The notes under the pieces are model-generated. The model was given only the letters and a program-made list of their open reading frames with translations, did not search any database and had not been told where the DNA came from. This document shows, piece by piece, positions 34,457 to 43,408 of a stretch of 64,000 nucleotides of DNA. The DNA is from Lederbergia citrisecunda (GTDB lineage: Bacteria > Bacillota > Bacilli > Bacillales > Bacillaceae_C), in assembly GCF_018343695.1 (NCBI RefSeq), contig NZ_JAGYPJ010000002.1, positions 109,560 to 173,559 on the forward strand. The letters are read 5' to 3'. The position numbers and the translations under genes are program-made. Numbering within the stretch: position 1 is the stretch's first letter; every line of letters begins with the position of its first letter.

Positions 34457-35223
34457 AAAAATATTTGTTCATTTTTGCCTTCATTTTGATTTTAATGCCA
34501 TTTACCATAAATGCTCATGCATCAGAACAAAAAATCTATGACTATGCTGGACTATTAAATGAAGATCAAATTCAAAGGCTTGAAGCGTTGGCGAATGAAT
34601 ATGGAGCTAAGAGAAACACGGATTTCATTATTTTGACGACGAATGATACAGAAGGCAAAACTGCAAAAAAATACATGGAAGATTTTTATGATGAAACCGC
34701 TCCTGGCTACGATAAACCACATGGGAATGCAGCCATTCTTACCATTGATATGAAGGGGCGTAACATCTATTTGGCTGGTTTTTATAAAGCTGAGAAATAT
34801 TTGGATGACAAGAGGCTAACTCAAATACGTGAAAAAATAACACCTGATTTGTCCAATGGAAACTATGAACATGCATTCGAGACTTTTATTAAAACGTCCT
34901 ATAAATATATGGGATTCAAGCCAGGTGTAGATCCAGATAATATATTTTTTAACATATGGTTTCAAATCATTTGTTCACTTGGGTTAGCAGGAATTATTGT
35001 TGGGATAATGGCTTATAATTCAGGTGGAAGAGTAACAATCAACAGAAGTACGTACGAAGATAAGAATAATTCAAGGGTACTGGATAGAAGAGATATTTAT
35101 ATTAGAACAACGACAACGAAGCGAAGAAAACCTTCGGATAATAATAGTGGCGGAGGCAGCCGTGGCGGTGGCGGATTTACAAGTGGAGGACACTCCCATA
35201 GTGGTAGTGGGGGTAAATTTTAA
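34450..35223 (+). CDS. ydjH: YdjH: secreted/membrane TPM-domain protein
   Basis: A signal peptide (LFIFAFILILMPFTINAHA) is followed by a TPM domain (YDYAGLLNEDQIQRLEALAN to about residue 160), a membrane helix near residue 180, and a Gly/Ser-rich tail (GGGSRGGGGFTSGGHSH), the usual end of TPM proteins. The start overlaps the ydjG stop (ATGGTGA). It is the third gene of the PspA operon and probably forms a membrane platform with YdjG. The frame extends upstream inside ydjG, but that part is out of context. Confidence 0.88.
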   Translation: MVKKYLFIFAFILILMPFTINAHASEQKIYDYAGLLNEDQIQRLEALANEYGAKRNTDFIILTTNDTEGKTAKKYMEDFYDETAPGYDKPHGNAAILTIDMKGRNIYLAGFYKAEKYLDDKRLTQIREKITPDLSNGNYEHAFETFIKTSYKYMGFKPGVDPDNIFFNIWFQIICSLGLAGIIVGIMAYNSGGRVTINRSTYEDKNNSRVLDRRDIYIRTTTTKRRKPSDNNSGGGSRGGGGFTSGGHSHSGSGGKF

Positions 35224-35268
35224 TAAACGCCATTAAACACATTTTAAGAAGAAAGGAATTGGTGATAC

Positions 35269-36243
35269 ATGTCTTTATTCAGAAATCAATTTGCTAACGT
35301 CGTTGAATGGGAAGAATTTAGGGACGATATGATTTTTTGGAAATGGAGTAATCGGGAAATTAAAAAAGGTAGTAGACTGATTATTCGTCCCGGACAAGAC
35401 GCCATTTTTATTAATAATGGTAAGATTGAAGGGATTTTTACCGACGAAGGGGATTATAATATTGAATCGCAAATTATTCCTTTTTTATCCACATTAAAAG
35501 GATTTAAATTTGGCTTCAATAGTGGCATGCGAGTGGAAGTTTTATTCGTGAACACGAAAGAATTTACGGTGAAATGGGGTACGAAAAATGCTATTAACAT
35601 CCCGACACCAATGCTTCCAGGCGGTATGCCTATCCGTGCAAATGGTACATTTAATTTTAAAGTGAATGATTACATCGCTTTGATTGATAAAATTGCCGGC
35701 GTGAAAAATAGTTATCTTGTTGAAGATGTAAAAATTAGGATTGTTTCGATTCTCGACCAGCTGCTAATGAAGTGGATTAGTCAAGAAGGAAAAGATATGT
35801 TCAATCTTCAGGCAAACTCTTTTGAAATAGCAAAAGGAATTAAGGAAGACTTAGACATGCAAGTCATTGATAGTGGCATGACGATTACTGGATTCAATAT
35901 TATGAGCTTCAATTATCCAGAGAAAATTCAAGAGATGATTACAAAAACGGCTTCCCACGGAATGATTGGCGATATTCAAAAGTATCAGCAAGTTGAGATG
36001 ACAGATGGTATTGCATCTGGAAAAGTAAAAGGCGGCGGTGCGGCAGCAGATATGGCGGGCATGATGATGGGAATGAATGTCGCCAATGAAATGTTGAAAA
36101 ACATGAATCAGAATCAAAATCAGAATCAGTCGTCTCAAGGAAATAACGCGAACGGTAATAAAATTCCGAATTTCTGTCCAAACTGTGGGCAAAAAACGAG
36201 TGGAGGGAATTTCTGCTCGAATTGTGGGCAGAAACTAGTTTAA
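35269..36243 (+). CDS. ydjI: YdjI: SPFH-type / virion-core-like protein with C-terminal zinc ribbon
   Basis: The 324-residue protein has a beta-rich SPFH-like domain (residues 25-220; RPGQDAIFINNGKIEGIF and VNTKEFTVKWGTKNAI), a Gly/Met-rich hinge with a Gln/Asn repeat (NQNQNQNQSSQ), and a double zinc ribbon FCPNCGQKT / FCSNCGQKL at the end. In B. subtilis YdjI recruits PspA to the membrane. RBS AAGAAAGGAATT lies before the ATG. It ends the operon. Confidence 0.9.
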   Translation: MSLFRNQFANVVEWEEFRDDMIFWKWSNREIKKGSRLIIRPGQDAIFINNGKIEGIFTDEGDYNIESQIIPFLSTLKGFKFGFNSGMRVEVLFVNTKEFTVKWGTKNAINIPTPMLPGGMPIRANGTFNFKVNDYIALIDKIAGVKNSYLVEDVKIRIVSILDQLLMKWISQEGKDMFNLQANSFEIAKGIKEDLDMQVIDSGMTITGFNIMSFNYPEKIQEMITKTASHGMIGDIQKYQQVEMTDGIASGKVKGGGAAADMAGMMMGMNVANEMLKNMNQNQNQNQSSQGNNANGNKIPNFCPNCGQKTSGGNFCSNCGQKLV

Positions 36244-36252
36244 TACAACTGT

Positions 36253-36386
36253 AACTCCTTTTTCATCAAATGTTGATAAGCTGTAATTCTATCGTTATCT
36301 TATTGAAAAGATGAATCGCTAATATGTAAGATAGCAACTATTTTGTCTAGCGATAAGATAAAAATGCCTTGATGAAAAAGGAGTTT
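36253..36386. repeat. 134-bp segment bounded by perfect 17-bp inverted repeats covering an RBS
   Basis: AACTCCTTTTTCATCAA (36253-36269) is the exact reverse complement of TTGATGAAAAAGGAGTT (36370-36386). The right arm contains AAAGGAG, the RBS of the gene at 36391. In RNA the arms could pair and hide that RBS. The interior is AT-rich and has ATCGTTATCTTAT and GCGATAAGATAA as further loosely inverted parts. It might be a MITE-like element or a translation control structure. Confidence 0.7.
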
Positions 36387-36390
36387 GACT

Positions 36391-36747
36391 ATGGAAGCCC
36401 ATGTAAAAAAATCCTTGGAAGAATGGAAAGATGAAATAGGCGAAATTTTAGTGGACATTGAAAAAGAATATGAGGAAATAAAAAGAGAGCTGCAAGTATA
36501 TTCTTATAAATTCAGCATCACGAAACAAGTCATTCAATCTACTGTAAATGAAGAGATTATCCGTAATATTCGCCATCTTTATCATACTCCTTTTCAAGAA
36601 CGGTTCAACGAATTAAAAGAAGGAATCAGAGACTTGGAGGAGAAAAAGAAAGTCTTCCAAATGTTTATTGAAAAAATTGATAAAGTAAAAGGAAGAGAAG
36701 ACTCAAACTCGACAATGATTCCAAATGAGCAGATGATATATAAATAA
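36391..36747 (+). CDS. Hypothetical coiled-coil protein, 118 residues
   Basis: I do not recognise this family. The protein is helical and highly charged (KSLEEWKDEIGEILVDIEKE, then ELKEGIRDLEEKKKVFQMF), with heptad-like spacing in two stretches, and has no membrane segment. Its RBS (AAAAGGAG) lies within the right arm of a 17-bp inverted repeat. A bidirectional terminator follows. Confidence 0.65.
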   Translation: MEAHVKKSLEEWKDEIGEILVDIEKEYEEIKRELQVYSYKFSITKQVIQSTVNEEIIRNIRHLYHTPFQERFNELKEGIRDLEEKKKVFQMFIEKIDKVKGREDSNSTMIPNEQMIYK

Positions 36748-36750
36748 AGT

Positions 36751-36785
36751 AAACAGAGGGTGCCCAATTGCCCCCTCTGTTTTTT
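36751..36785 (+). terminator. Terminator between the coiled-coil gene and the beta-lactamase remnant
   Basis: Stem AAACAGAGGG / CCCTCTGTTT with a 12-base loop, followed by T6 on the plus strand. The A run on the other side lets it act on the minus strand too. Confidence 0.85.
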
Positions 36786-36793
36786 ATCCGAAT

Positions 36794-37405
36794 TTATCTA
36801 CTATGACTATTAATGATTTTTAACTCACGTAAACATTCGAGTGTAATATTCTTTGCAACCGTCCCACTGCTGTCCACATTTGTTGCAAAAACCCATACAT
36901 CCTTTGAAGTTTCAACATATCCAACGTACCAGCCTAAGCCTAAATCTGATAGTCTCGTGCCAGTTTTTCCATGGATCACATAATTATCTTGATCATCGTT
37001 AATCATCATTCTTTTCACAGTTTTCAATACTTGTTTATCAAATAGCAATTCCTCTTTGACAAGGTTATCAATAAACCTTGCTTGTTCACTGGCTGAAATT
37101 TTCAAGCTGCTATCTAACCAAAAGGTATCAATGCCTCCGGAAATATCCTGATTTCCATAATTCAATTTATTAATATTGCTCTGCATTTGTTTGGTACCAA
37201 TATCTCTTGCCATATCTTGATAAAACCAGATCGCTGATTGCCTCATAGCAGAAGCTAATGAATGATCGGTATTCCACTCTTCCAATTCCCTGACGACTCC
37301 GTCCCATCTTTTCACTTCGTATTCATCTTTTACAGCTTTCATTGTTAGCCCAATGATGGCATTCGGCACTTTGATAGTAGATTCCGGAGTAAATGTTTCT
37401 GTGCT
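36794..37405 (-). pseudogene. Class D beta-lactamase (YbxI/BPU type) missing its N-terminus
   Basis: The frame reads back to a TAA near 37407 and begins SRSTETFTPESTIKVPNAII-like, so the serine motif S-T-I-K is there, but the signal peptide and roughly the first 60-70 residues are lost. The rest is intact: SAIWFYQDMARDIG, YGNQDISGGIDTFWLDSSL, the KTG motif in VIHGKTGTR and GWYVGYVET. A GTG before PNAII could only start an inactive product. The 5' end abuts an unrelated aminotransferase-type fragment on the opposite strand. I infer a deletion junction near 37.39-37.41 kb. Confidence 0.75.
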
Positions 37406-37541
37406 TCTTTATGCAAGTATTATGTATTTGCCCCAATATAAAAAAGAAAACATGATTCGATTAAGTGTTTCTCAAGTGGAAGAAAAGCATATTAATTTGG
37501 GTATAGAAAAAATCGCTAAAGCTATTAAAGAAATAGGGTAA
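37389..37541 (+). pseudogene. C-terminal fragment of a MocR/GabR-type aminotransferase regulator
   Basis: The frame reads GVNVS, a short changed stretch, then KKENMIRLSVSQVEEKHINL and GIEKIAKAIKEIG before the stop. The pattern 'N-IRLS-s-v-E--I--GI-kIA-AIKE' is the end of PLP-fold aminotransferases, especially the C-terminal domain of MocR-type regulators. About 50 residues remain of some 470. It is joined head to head to the beta-lactamase remnant. No start signal is present. Confidence 0.55.
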
Positions 37542-37766
37542 GTTGTATAGGAATTCGTTATGATCTGAAGTCCATTCAAGGTCCAACTAAGAAGAATGAG
37601 AATGAATAGAGGGTATCCTCAATTATGCAGATCCACCAATGGGAACTTGATAAAGATATATGTAGAAATAAAATACTAGAATGAATAGAACATCAAAAAT
37701 CATTTAGTCTTCCATCTAGTAAAAGTAATACGAAAGGTCCCTACTATTTTGCAGGAACCTAATAAT
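37542..37766. other. Intergenic stretch without recognisable gene
   Basis: Together with the fragments beside it, this is an AT-rich gap after the aminotransferase end. I see no RBS-supported frame, hairpin terminator or RNA motif in it. Confidence 0.5.
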
Positions 37767-38183
37767 TCAATAGAAATCAATGCTAATCTTATTCCCATAA
37801 ACATGAAGGATACAGTTTTTTGAAAGCATTTGTTTTATCGTCGCCAATTCTTGCTCAGTTAAAATGAGATCTGTGATTCCTTTTTCTGTTTGTTGATAAT
37901 CTTGATCTTGAATCTTATTAAATTTTAGACGTAGTAGGTTTTTAAGTCCATTAATTGTCATAAATTTTACTGAATATCCATCTGTAATGATAGATTCAAA
38001 ATCCTTCTCACTATTCGTTGCTAGATTTACAAGTTCTTGAAAGTCGAAGGTTGTATCAATTTTTTGCCAAGGACTTACATCTTTTTTATTAATTTGTTTG
38101 AGTATTTGTTCGTCCGTAACGCCATTAGCCCTTAATGTTTCTAACATAAAGGCGGTTGGTAGTGAAATTTTTATAGTCTCCAA
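37767..38183 (-). CDS. Hypothetical protein, 138 residues
   Basis: I do not recognise this gene. The protein starts ETIKISLPTAFMLETLRANG, followed by a small helical part with VTDEQILKQINKKD, a Trp/Gln-containing loop, and a C-terminal strand-rich region. It looks soluble. The frame opens at 38249, but AACGGAGGAATACAATTG places an ideal RBS seven bases before the TTG at 38183, so that start is chosen. Confidence 0.6.
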   Translation of the reverse strand: METIKISLPTAFMLETLRANGVTDEQILKQINKKDVSPWQKIDTTFDFQELVNLATNSEKDFESIITDGYSVKFMTINGLKNLLRLKFNKIQDQDYQQTEKGITDLILTEQELATIKQMLSKNCILHVYGNKISIDFY

Positions 38184-38448
38184 ATTGTATTCCTCCGTTA
38201 AGTACATGAAAATATATATAATTATATTATAGTAATCAATTACGAACAATTAATTATTCTGATAAGGTTAATGTGAATTAATAATACTTTCCAAAATTAT
38301 TGATCCAAATAACACTATCGGTAATAATCTCCGAGTAATCGGTAGTAGAGTTAGAACAATTGGAAATATAATGCGCAAAATCGGTAATATGCTTCACTTT
38401 ACAGTATGATAGAATGGAAGAAACAATTATTTGAATTGGAGGAATTAT

Positions 38449-39267
38449 ATGGACTCCCATCTAAAATTTGATTTTCATACCCATCATCTTCGTTGCGGTC
38501 ATGCACGAGCTGATATTCGGGATTATATTGAAGCGGCGATTCAAAGTGGGATGGATATGATTGGCATCTCCGACCATTCTCCTTATTTTGCTAGTGATAA
38601 GGACCAGCTTCATCCTAATATTGCGATGGCAAAAAGCACGTTCCCTGAATATGTGAAGGAAGTTTTACAGCTGAAAGAGGAGTATAAAGGAAAAATCGAT
38701 GTTCTTTTAGGTGTTGAGTCAGATTTTTTTCCAGAATATATTGATTTATACCAAAGTTATTTTGATTCCTATCCTTTCGATTATATTATTGGATCCGTTC
38801 ATTTTGTAAACGGAGTAAGTATTTTCAAAAAGGAACGTTGGGATGGGCTGACGGAAAAAGAAAGAGTTCAGACAAAAGAAGCTTACTATGAACTAATTCA
38901 ACAGTCCGCAAGCTGTGGTGTATTTCAAATCTTAGGTCATATTGACGCGATGAAAGGATTTTATCCAGACTTTTCTTCCATTCAAACTGATGTAGTGGAT
39001 CACACTTTGAAAATAATTGCTGAAAATGATGTGGCGATTGAAATTAATACGTCTGGAAAAACGAAAGATTGTGGTGGATGGTATCCAGCTGATGAAATTC
39101 TTGAACGTGCGCTTTATCATGGCGTTAACGTTACATTTGGCTCTGATGCACACGATCCTGAACGTGTTGGCGATGATTTTGAATTAGTTAGAGCAAAATT
39201 AAAAGAAATCGGATTCAAAGAGTGGGCTTATTTTCGAGAAAAGAAAAGATATCTTACTTCTTTATAA
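38449..39267 (+). CDS. hisJ: Histidinol-phosphatase, PHP family (HisJ/HisK)
   Basis: The enzyme removes phosphate from histidinol phosphate in histidine synthesis. Metal-binding PHP motifs are all visible: FDFHTHHLRCGHA (motif 1), ISDHSPYF (motif 2), LGVESDFFPEY, IIGSVHFVNG, ILGHIDAMK and TFGSDAHDPERVGDDF. The length (272) is normal. AATTGGAGGAATT precedes the ATG at 38449. As in B. subtilis, it is not in a his operon; a mutarotase gene follows after 22 bases. Confidence 0.9.
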   Translation: MDSHLKFDFHTHHLRCGHARADIRDYIEAAIQSGMDMIGISDHSPYFASDKDQLHPNIAMAKSTFPEYVKEVLQLKEEYKGKIDVLLGVESDFFPEYIDLYQSYFDSYPFDYIIGSVHFVNGVSIFKKERWDGLTEKERVQTKEAYYELIQQSASCGVFQILGHIDAMKGFYPDFSSIQTDVVDHTLKIIAENDVAIEINTSGKTKDCGGWYPADEILERALYHGVNVTFGSDAHDPERVGDDFELVRAKLKEIGFKEWAYFREKKRYLTSL

Positions 39268-39289
39268 TTCGCAGAAAGGTTGTTATCGA

Positions 39290-40153
39290 ATGTACGAGAT
39301 TACGAAAGAAAAAGATGAAAAATTTACTATCTATCACTTAAAAGATAAAGAGTCCGGTTCTTGGATAAAAGTAGCACCTGAAAGAGGGGGCATCATTACA
39401 GCTTTTGGTGTGGATGGAGTAGAAACGTTATTTCTAAATAAAAAAACATTCTATGACGAAGAGGTAAATGTTCGCGGTGGAATACCTATTCTATTTCCGA
39501 TATCGGGCCAATTGCGTGACGGTGAATACGAATGGAAAGGTACCGTGTACAAAATGAAAAACCACGGATTCGCTAGAAATCTTCCGTGGGAAGTCATCGA
39601 TACGCAATCGGATGAGTGTGCTTCCATTACATTAAAATTAACTAGCAATGAAAAAACTAAAAATGCATATCCGTTCGATTTTGAAGTAATTTATACATAT
39701 ATTTTAAAGGATAATCAGCTACAGATTTTACAGGAATATGTGAATAAATCTGATGCTGAAATGCCTATATATGCAGGTTTCCATCCATATTTTAAAACAT
39801 CGAATAAAAATCTTGATTACGAAACGGACGCGAAAACCTATCGTGATGATAACGACTTTGAAATCAAAAATGTCGCGGACGGATTAGATTTATCTGATAA
39901 AAAAGAATCCTTTGTATTACTAGATGTCGAGAAACAAGAAATTGCTTTTACATTACCCGAAATCGATAAAAAGGTTACGATGAACTATGGCGAGGAATTT
40001 AAATATGTGTATTTATGGACGGAACAAGGACAAGATTTCCTGTGTGTGGAACCATGGATTGCGCAAACAGATGAGATGAATCGGAAAGAAGAATTATACT
40101 TTGTTGGAATAGGCGAATCATTAAAAACATTTTTAACTATATCTGTGCAGTAG
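39290..40153 (+). CDS. Aldose 1-epimerase family protein (galactose mutarotase-like)
   Basis: The 287-residue protein has the beta-sandwich motifs of the aldose epimerase superfamily: RGGIPILFPISGQL with the conserved Arg, KMKNHGFARNLPWEV with the catalytic-type His, IYAGFHPYFKTS with the second His, and FLCVEPWIAQTDEMN with the Glu. It resembles the glucose-6-phosphate/aldose epimerase branch. It probably interconverts sugar anomers. It is likely co-transcribed with hisJ. Confidence 0.88.
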   Translation: MYEITKEKDEKFTIYHLKDKESGSWIKVAPERGGIITAFGVDGVETLFLNKKTFYDEEVNVRGGIPILFPISGQLRDGEYEWKGTVYKMKNHGFARNLPWEVIDTQSDECASITLKLTSNEKTKNAYPFDFEVIYTYILKDNQLQILQEYVNKSDAEMPIYAGFHPYFKTSNKNLDYETDAKTYRDDNDFEIKNVADGLDLSDKKESFVLLDVEKQEIAFTLPEIDKKVTMNYGEEFKYVYLWTEQGQDFLCVEPWIAQTDEMNRKEELYFVGIGESLKTFLTISVQ

Positions 40154-40178
40154 GCCAAGTTGGTCTACTGTTTTTTTG
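40148..40178 (+). terminator. Terminator after the mutarotase gene
   Basis: Stem CAGTAGGCCA / TGGTCTACTG with a 3-base loop, followed by T7. The gene's TAG stop is inside the stem. Confidence 0.88.
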
Positions 40179-40237
40179 TATAAAAGATACCTCTAGTACA
40201 AATGATAAACTGTTCAACAATGAAGGAGGGTATGAGA

Positions 40238-41506
40238 ATGAAACAAAGATTTTTACATATTTGGCTAGTTTCCTTTATTATTTTTTTAACTATTCCTATA
40301 TCCCAAGTTCAAGCAACGGAAAATGCAGTAGTAAAGAATGTTATATTCTTGATTCCAGATGGTTTTTCAACTTCTTATGCAACAAATTATCGTTTATATA
40401 AAGGAAAAGAATCGATTATGGATTCAATGTTAGTCGGCATGCACCAAACATATTCTGCCAATTCACCGGTAACAGATTCGGCGGCGGCGGCAACCGCAAT
40501 GGCGACGGGGTTCAAAACGAACAATGGCATGATTGGTGTATCTTCAGACGGAAAAAAGCTAAAGACGATATTGGAAGCTGCTAAAGAAGTAGGTAAAGGA
40601 ACAGGACTTGTCGCCACTTCGACCATTACATACGCAACACCGGCTGCTTTCGGAGCGCACGTATTATCTCGTAAAGACGAGTCTGAAATCGCCGTGCAAT
40701 ATCTAGATAATGAAGTGGATGTGCTTCTTGGGGGAGGAAAAAAGTATTTCACTTCACTAATGGAAAGCGGGAGAAAGAAAGGGTATGAGATCGTAACGAA
40801 TAAAACGGAGTTAAGCAATGTAAAAAAGCCGGAAAAACTACTCGGCCTGTTTGCAAGTGAAGGAATGGTTCCTGAATTGGATCGCCATTTGACAAGTGAG
40901 CCAAGTCTTGAAGATATGACGAAAACAGCTTTAAAAATACTGAATCAAAACAAAAAAGGGTTCTTCTTAATGGTAGAAGGGAGCCAAATTGATTGGGCCG
41001 GCCATGATAATGATGCGGCTTGGGCGATGAAAGACATAGAAGCTTTTGAAAAGGCGGTGGAGATAGCAGTAGATTTTGCCCAAAAAAATAAAAACACGCT
41101 CGTAGTTATAGCAGGTGACCACGATAATGGTGGTATGTCCGTAGGGGCGTATGATAAGTATGATGCTAAATTGGATCTGCTTCGCCAAGTTAAAGCATCT
41201 GGTCGTTTTATGGAAATGGAATTGAATAAAAAGCGAAGCAATGCGAAGGAAATCATGAAAAAATATGCAGGAATTGATTTGACTAAAGAAGAAGTTAAAA
41301 GAATAGAACAAGCTGATAAACCAGTAAAAGCAATAAATAAGATTATATCTGAACGGGCGCTTATTGGGTGGACTACTTCGCAACATACGGGGGTGGACAT
41401 TCCAGTGTATGCATATGGTCCTGGAGCGGAATTATTTAGAGGATTGCATGATAATACGGAGCTGCCAAAAATAATGGCAAAGGTTATGAATATTAGACTC
41501 CAGTGA
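40238..41506 (+). CDS. Secreted alkaline phosphatase
   Basis: The 422-residue protein has a signal peptide (FLHIWLVSFIIFLTIPISQVQA) and the alkaline phosphatase core: IFLIPDGFS (first metal ligand), VTDSAAAATAMATGFKT with the phosphorylated Ser, MVEGSQIDWAGHDND, VIAGDHDNGGM and TSQHTGVDIPVYAYGPGAE with the last His. It releases phosphate from monoesters outside the cell. The frame opens at 40202; AAGGAGGG has the right spacing for the ATG at 40238. No PhoP box was searched. Confidence 0.92.
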   Translation: MKQRFLHIWLVSFIIFLTIPISQVQATENAVVKNVIFLIPDGFSTSYATNYRLYKGKESIMDSMLVGMHQTYSANSPVTDSAAAATAMATGFKTNNGMIGVSSDGKKLKTILEAAKEVGKGTGLVATSTITYATPAAFGAHVLSRKDESEIAVQYLDNEVDVLLGGGKKYFTSLMESGRKKGYEIVTNKTELSNVKKPEKLLGLFASEGMVPELDRHLTSEPSLEDMTKTALKILNQNKKGFFLMVEGSQIDWAGHDNDAAWAMKDIEAFEKAVEIAVDFAQKNKNTLVVIAGDHDNGGMSVGAYDKYDAKLDLLRQVKASGRFMEMELNKKRSNAKEIMKKYAGIDLTKEEVKRIEQADKPVKAINKIISERALIGWTTSQHTGVDIPVYAYGPGAELFRGLHDNTELPKIMAKVMNIRLQ

Positions 41507-41565
41507 GAAATTCAATGTAACCTTCCTTAAGACCTTACGTCGTATTTTACAAGGAGGTTATTTTC

Positions 41566-42129
41566 TTGAAAAAAAATACTTTTATCGTTCTATTTCTATT
41601 GATCATACTGACTCTCGTTGCATGCGGAACAAACGCAAACAAATTACAGGAAAATACAGTAATTCAATTACCGCCAGCTGAAGTGGAAGTAAAGGAAGGA
41701 GATTTCATATATAGGTTATTCAGTGAAAAGGACGTATATGAAAATGGTGATATTGCCGTCTTCGCTGAGCTTACTTATGTGGGCTCTGATGATTCAATTG
41801 AAATTTATCATGCTGCTTCACCTTTTTATTTTCCGATAGAGGAGAAAACGAGGGAAATTGAAATTGGATATGGAATGGCTGAGCCTCTTATCACAACAAT
41901 TCTTCATAAAGATAAACCATTCCGTGAAAAATATACTTTTTCTGGTAGATACGGTGAAAATGATAAAAAAGAATACATCAAATTCGTTAAGGAAATTGCC
42001 AACAATGGATTTCCTGAAGGGAAGTACATTATTCATGGAAAAGCTGAATTTTTCACTCATAACAAAAACGGAACAGATCAAACAAACTATACACTAAATG
42101 CGGATATTGGATTTTCAGTAATGAAATGA
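41566..42129 (+). CDS. Hypothetical lipoprotein
   Basis: The signal peptide ends in a lipobox (LTLVACG), so the 187-residue protein should be anchored on the outer face of the membrane. The mature part is beta-rich, with EVKEGDFIYRLFSEKDVYEN and YTFSGRYGEND, like an immunoglobulin-type fold. The family is not recognised. The start is TTG with AAGGAGG eight bases upstream. Confidence 0.7.
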   Translation: MKKNTFIVLFLLIILTLVACGTNANKLQENTVIQLPPAEVEVKEGDFIYRLFSEKDVYENGDIAVFAELTYVGSDDSIEIYHAASPFYFPIEEKTREIEIGYGMAEPLITTILHKDKPFREKYTFSGRYGENDKKEYIKFVKEIANNGFPEGKYIIHGKAEFFTHNKNGTDQTNYTLNADIGFSVMK

Positions 42130-42186
42130 CATCTTCCAATCTATGGTAAATGATATAATAGAGAAAAAAATGGGTGGGGGCACGGA

Positions 42187-43128
42187 ATGAAGGCTTCTAT
42201 TAACTGGTTACAGATGGATGACGGGGTTGAAATTTATGTGAAAAGATGGAATGAGACGGATGCTCAACCGATTGCCATTATTCAACTTGCCCACGGCATG
42301 GCTGAGCATATAGATAGGTACAATGAATTTGCGGAGCATCTAGTTGAAAATGGAATCTTCGTCTACGGAAATGACCATCGAGGTCATGGTCACACAGGAG
42401 AAAAAGCTGGTTTTGTTGGTTTCTTTGCTGAAGAAAATGGTTTTGATCGTGTTGTAGAGGATCTTTATATAATCAACCAATCGATCCATCATGAATACCC
42501 CAAAATTCCGATTTTTTTGATGGGGCATAGTATGGGATCTTTTCTAGTAAGAAGATTTATTCAAAAATATTCATCCTCTGTCCATGGAGTCGTTCTTTCT
42601 GGCACTGCTGGAAGCCCTGGTTTAGCAGGGAAATTAGGAAAACTAATGGCAAAATGGGAAGGGCGCATAAAAAGTCCAACGACACCAAGCCCATTCCTTG
42701 ATCGGCTTTCCTTTGGTTCTTTTAATAAGCGCATCCAAAATCCTAAAACACCATTTGATTGGCTTTCACGCAATCACAATGAAGTTGAGAAATATATCAA
42801 TGATCCTCATTGCGGCTTTGTTTGCAGCTCAGGATTTTTTTATGATCTGTTTGAAGGCTTGGAAAAAATTCATGATCCAAACCTCAATCAATACATTTCA
42901 AAAAATATGCCAATGTTATTTTTCAGTGGAGATCAAGATCCAGTTGGAGGCAATAAAGTATTAAAGGTTATCCAGCAATATAAAGATATTGGGCTATTAA
43001 ACATAGATTCCACATTTTTTGAAGATGGTAGACATGAAATGTTGAATGAAATTAATAAAGATGAGGTATATAGGCTAGTGCAGCAGTGGATTATTAAACA
43101 GCTTCATAAAAATAATATACCTATATAA
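42187..43128 (+). CDS. Alpha/beta hydrolase (lysophospholipase/monoacylglycerol lipase type)
   Basis: The 313-residue protein has a Hydrolase_4 (Ser aminopeptidase S33) pattern: QLAHGMAEHIDRYNEFAEHL oxyanion segment, YGNDHRGHGHTGE, the nucleophile elbow FLMGHSMGSFLVRR, the acid in FFSGDQDPVGG and the His in FEDGRHEMLNE. The layout matches B. subtilis YtpA, a phospholipase making bacilysocin. It stands alone with its own terminator. Confidence 0.9.
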   Translation: MKASINWLQMDDGVEIYVKRWNETDAQPIAIIQLAHGMAEHIDRYNEFAEHLVENGIFVYGNDHRGHGHTGEKAGFVGFFAEENGFDRVVEDLYIINQSIHHEYPKIPIFLMGHSMGSFLVRRFIQKYSSSVHGVVLSGTAGSPGLAGKLGKLMAKWEGRIKSPTTPSPFLDRLSFGSFNKRIQNPKTPFDWLSRNHNEVEKYINDPHCGFVCSSGFFYDLFEGLEKIHDPNLNQYISKNMPMLFFSGDQDPVGGNKVLKVIQQYKDIGLLNIDSTFFEDGRHEMLNEINKDEVYRLVQQWIIKQLHKNNIPI

Positions 43129-43129
43129 A

Positions 43130-43172
43130 AAACGAAGCACTGTTCCTTAGAAGAACAGTGTTTTTCGTTGTA
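43130..43172 (+). terminator. Terminator after the alpha/beta hydrolase
   Basis: Stem AACGAAGCACTGTTC with GAACAGTGTTTTTCGTT around a short loop; the outer pairs include a T run. It lies just behind the stop. Confidence 0.8.
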
Positions 43173-43408
43173 TATATGTCAAATGAATGCGTAATTCTGG
43201 ACTAACGATGAGCATCCCTTACTATGAAAAATTAACAACCAAGCCCATGTAAAAACGAATGAATCGTTCAAATTGCACTAACCCTAACAAATCTTAATGA
43301 TTCATCGTGTTTTTTGTATTTGACTCAAAACAGCTATCTCCTGTGTGTACTTAGACGGAACTATTTTGTGTAAGTCTCCACGTCGATATACAATCATATC
43401 CATTTTTC

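Noticed and set aside
36794..37369. Functional class D beta-lactamase
   Set aside because: Signal peptide and N-terminal part are missing and the 5' side is joined to an unrelated fragment, so an active exported enzyme is unlikely.
40387..41400. Long minus-strand frames inside the alkaline phosphatase gene
   Set aside because: They are shadows of a gene whose plus-strand product has all alkaline phosphatase motifs.
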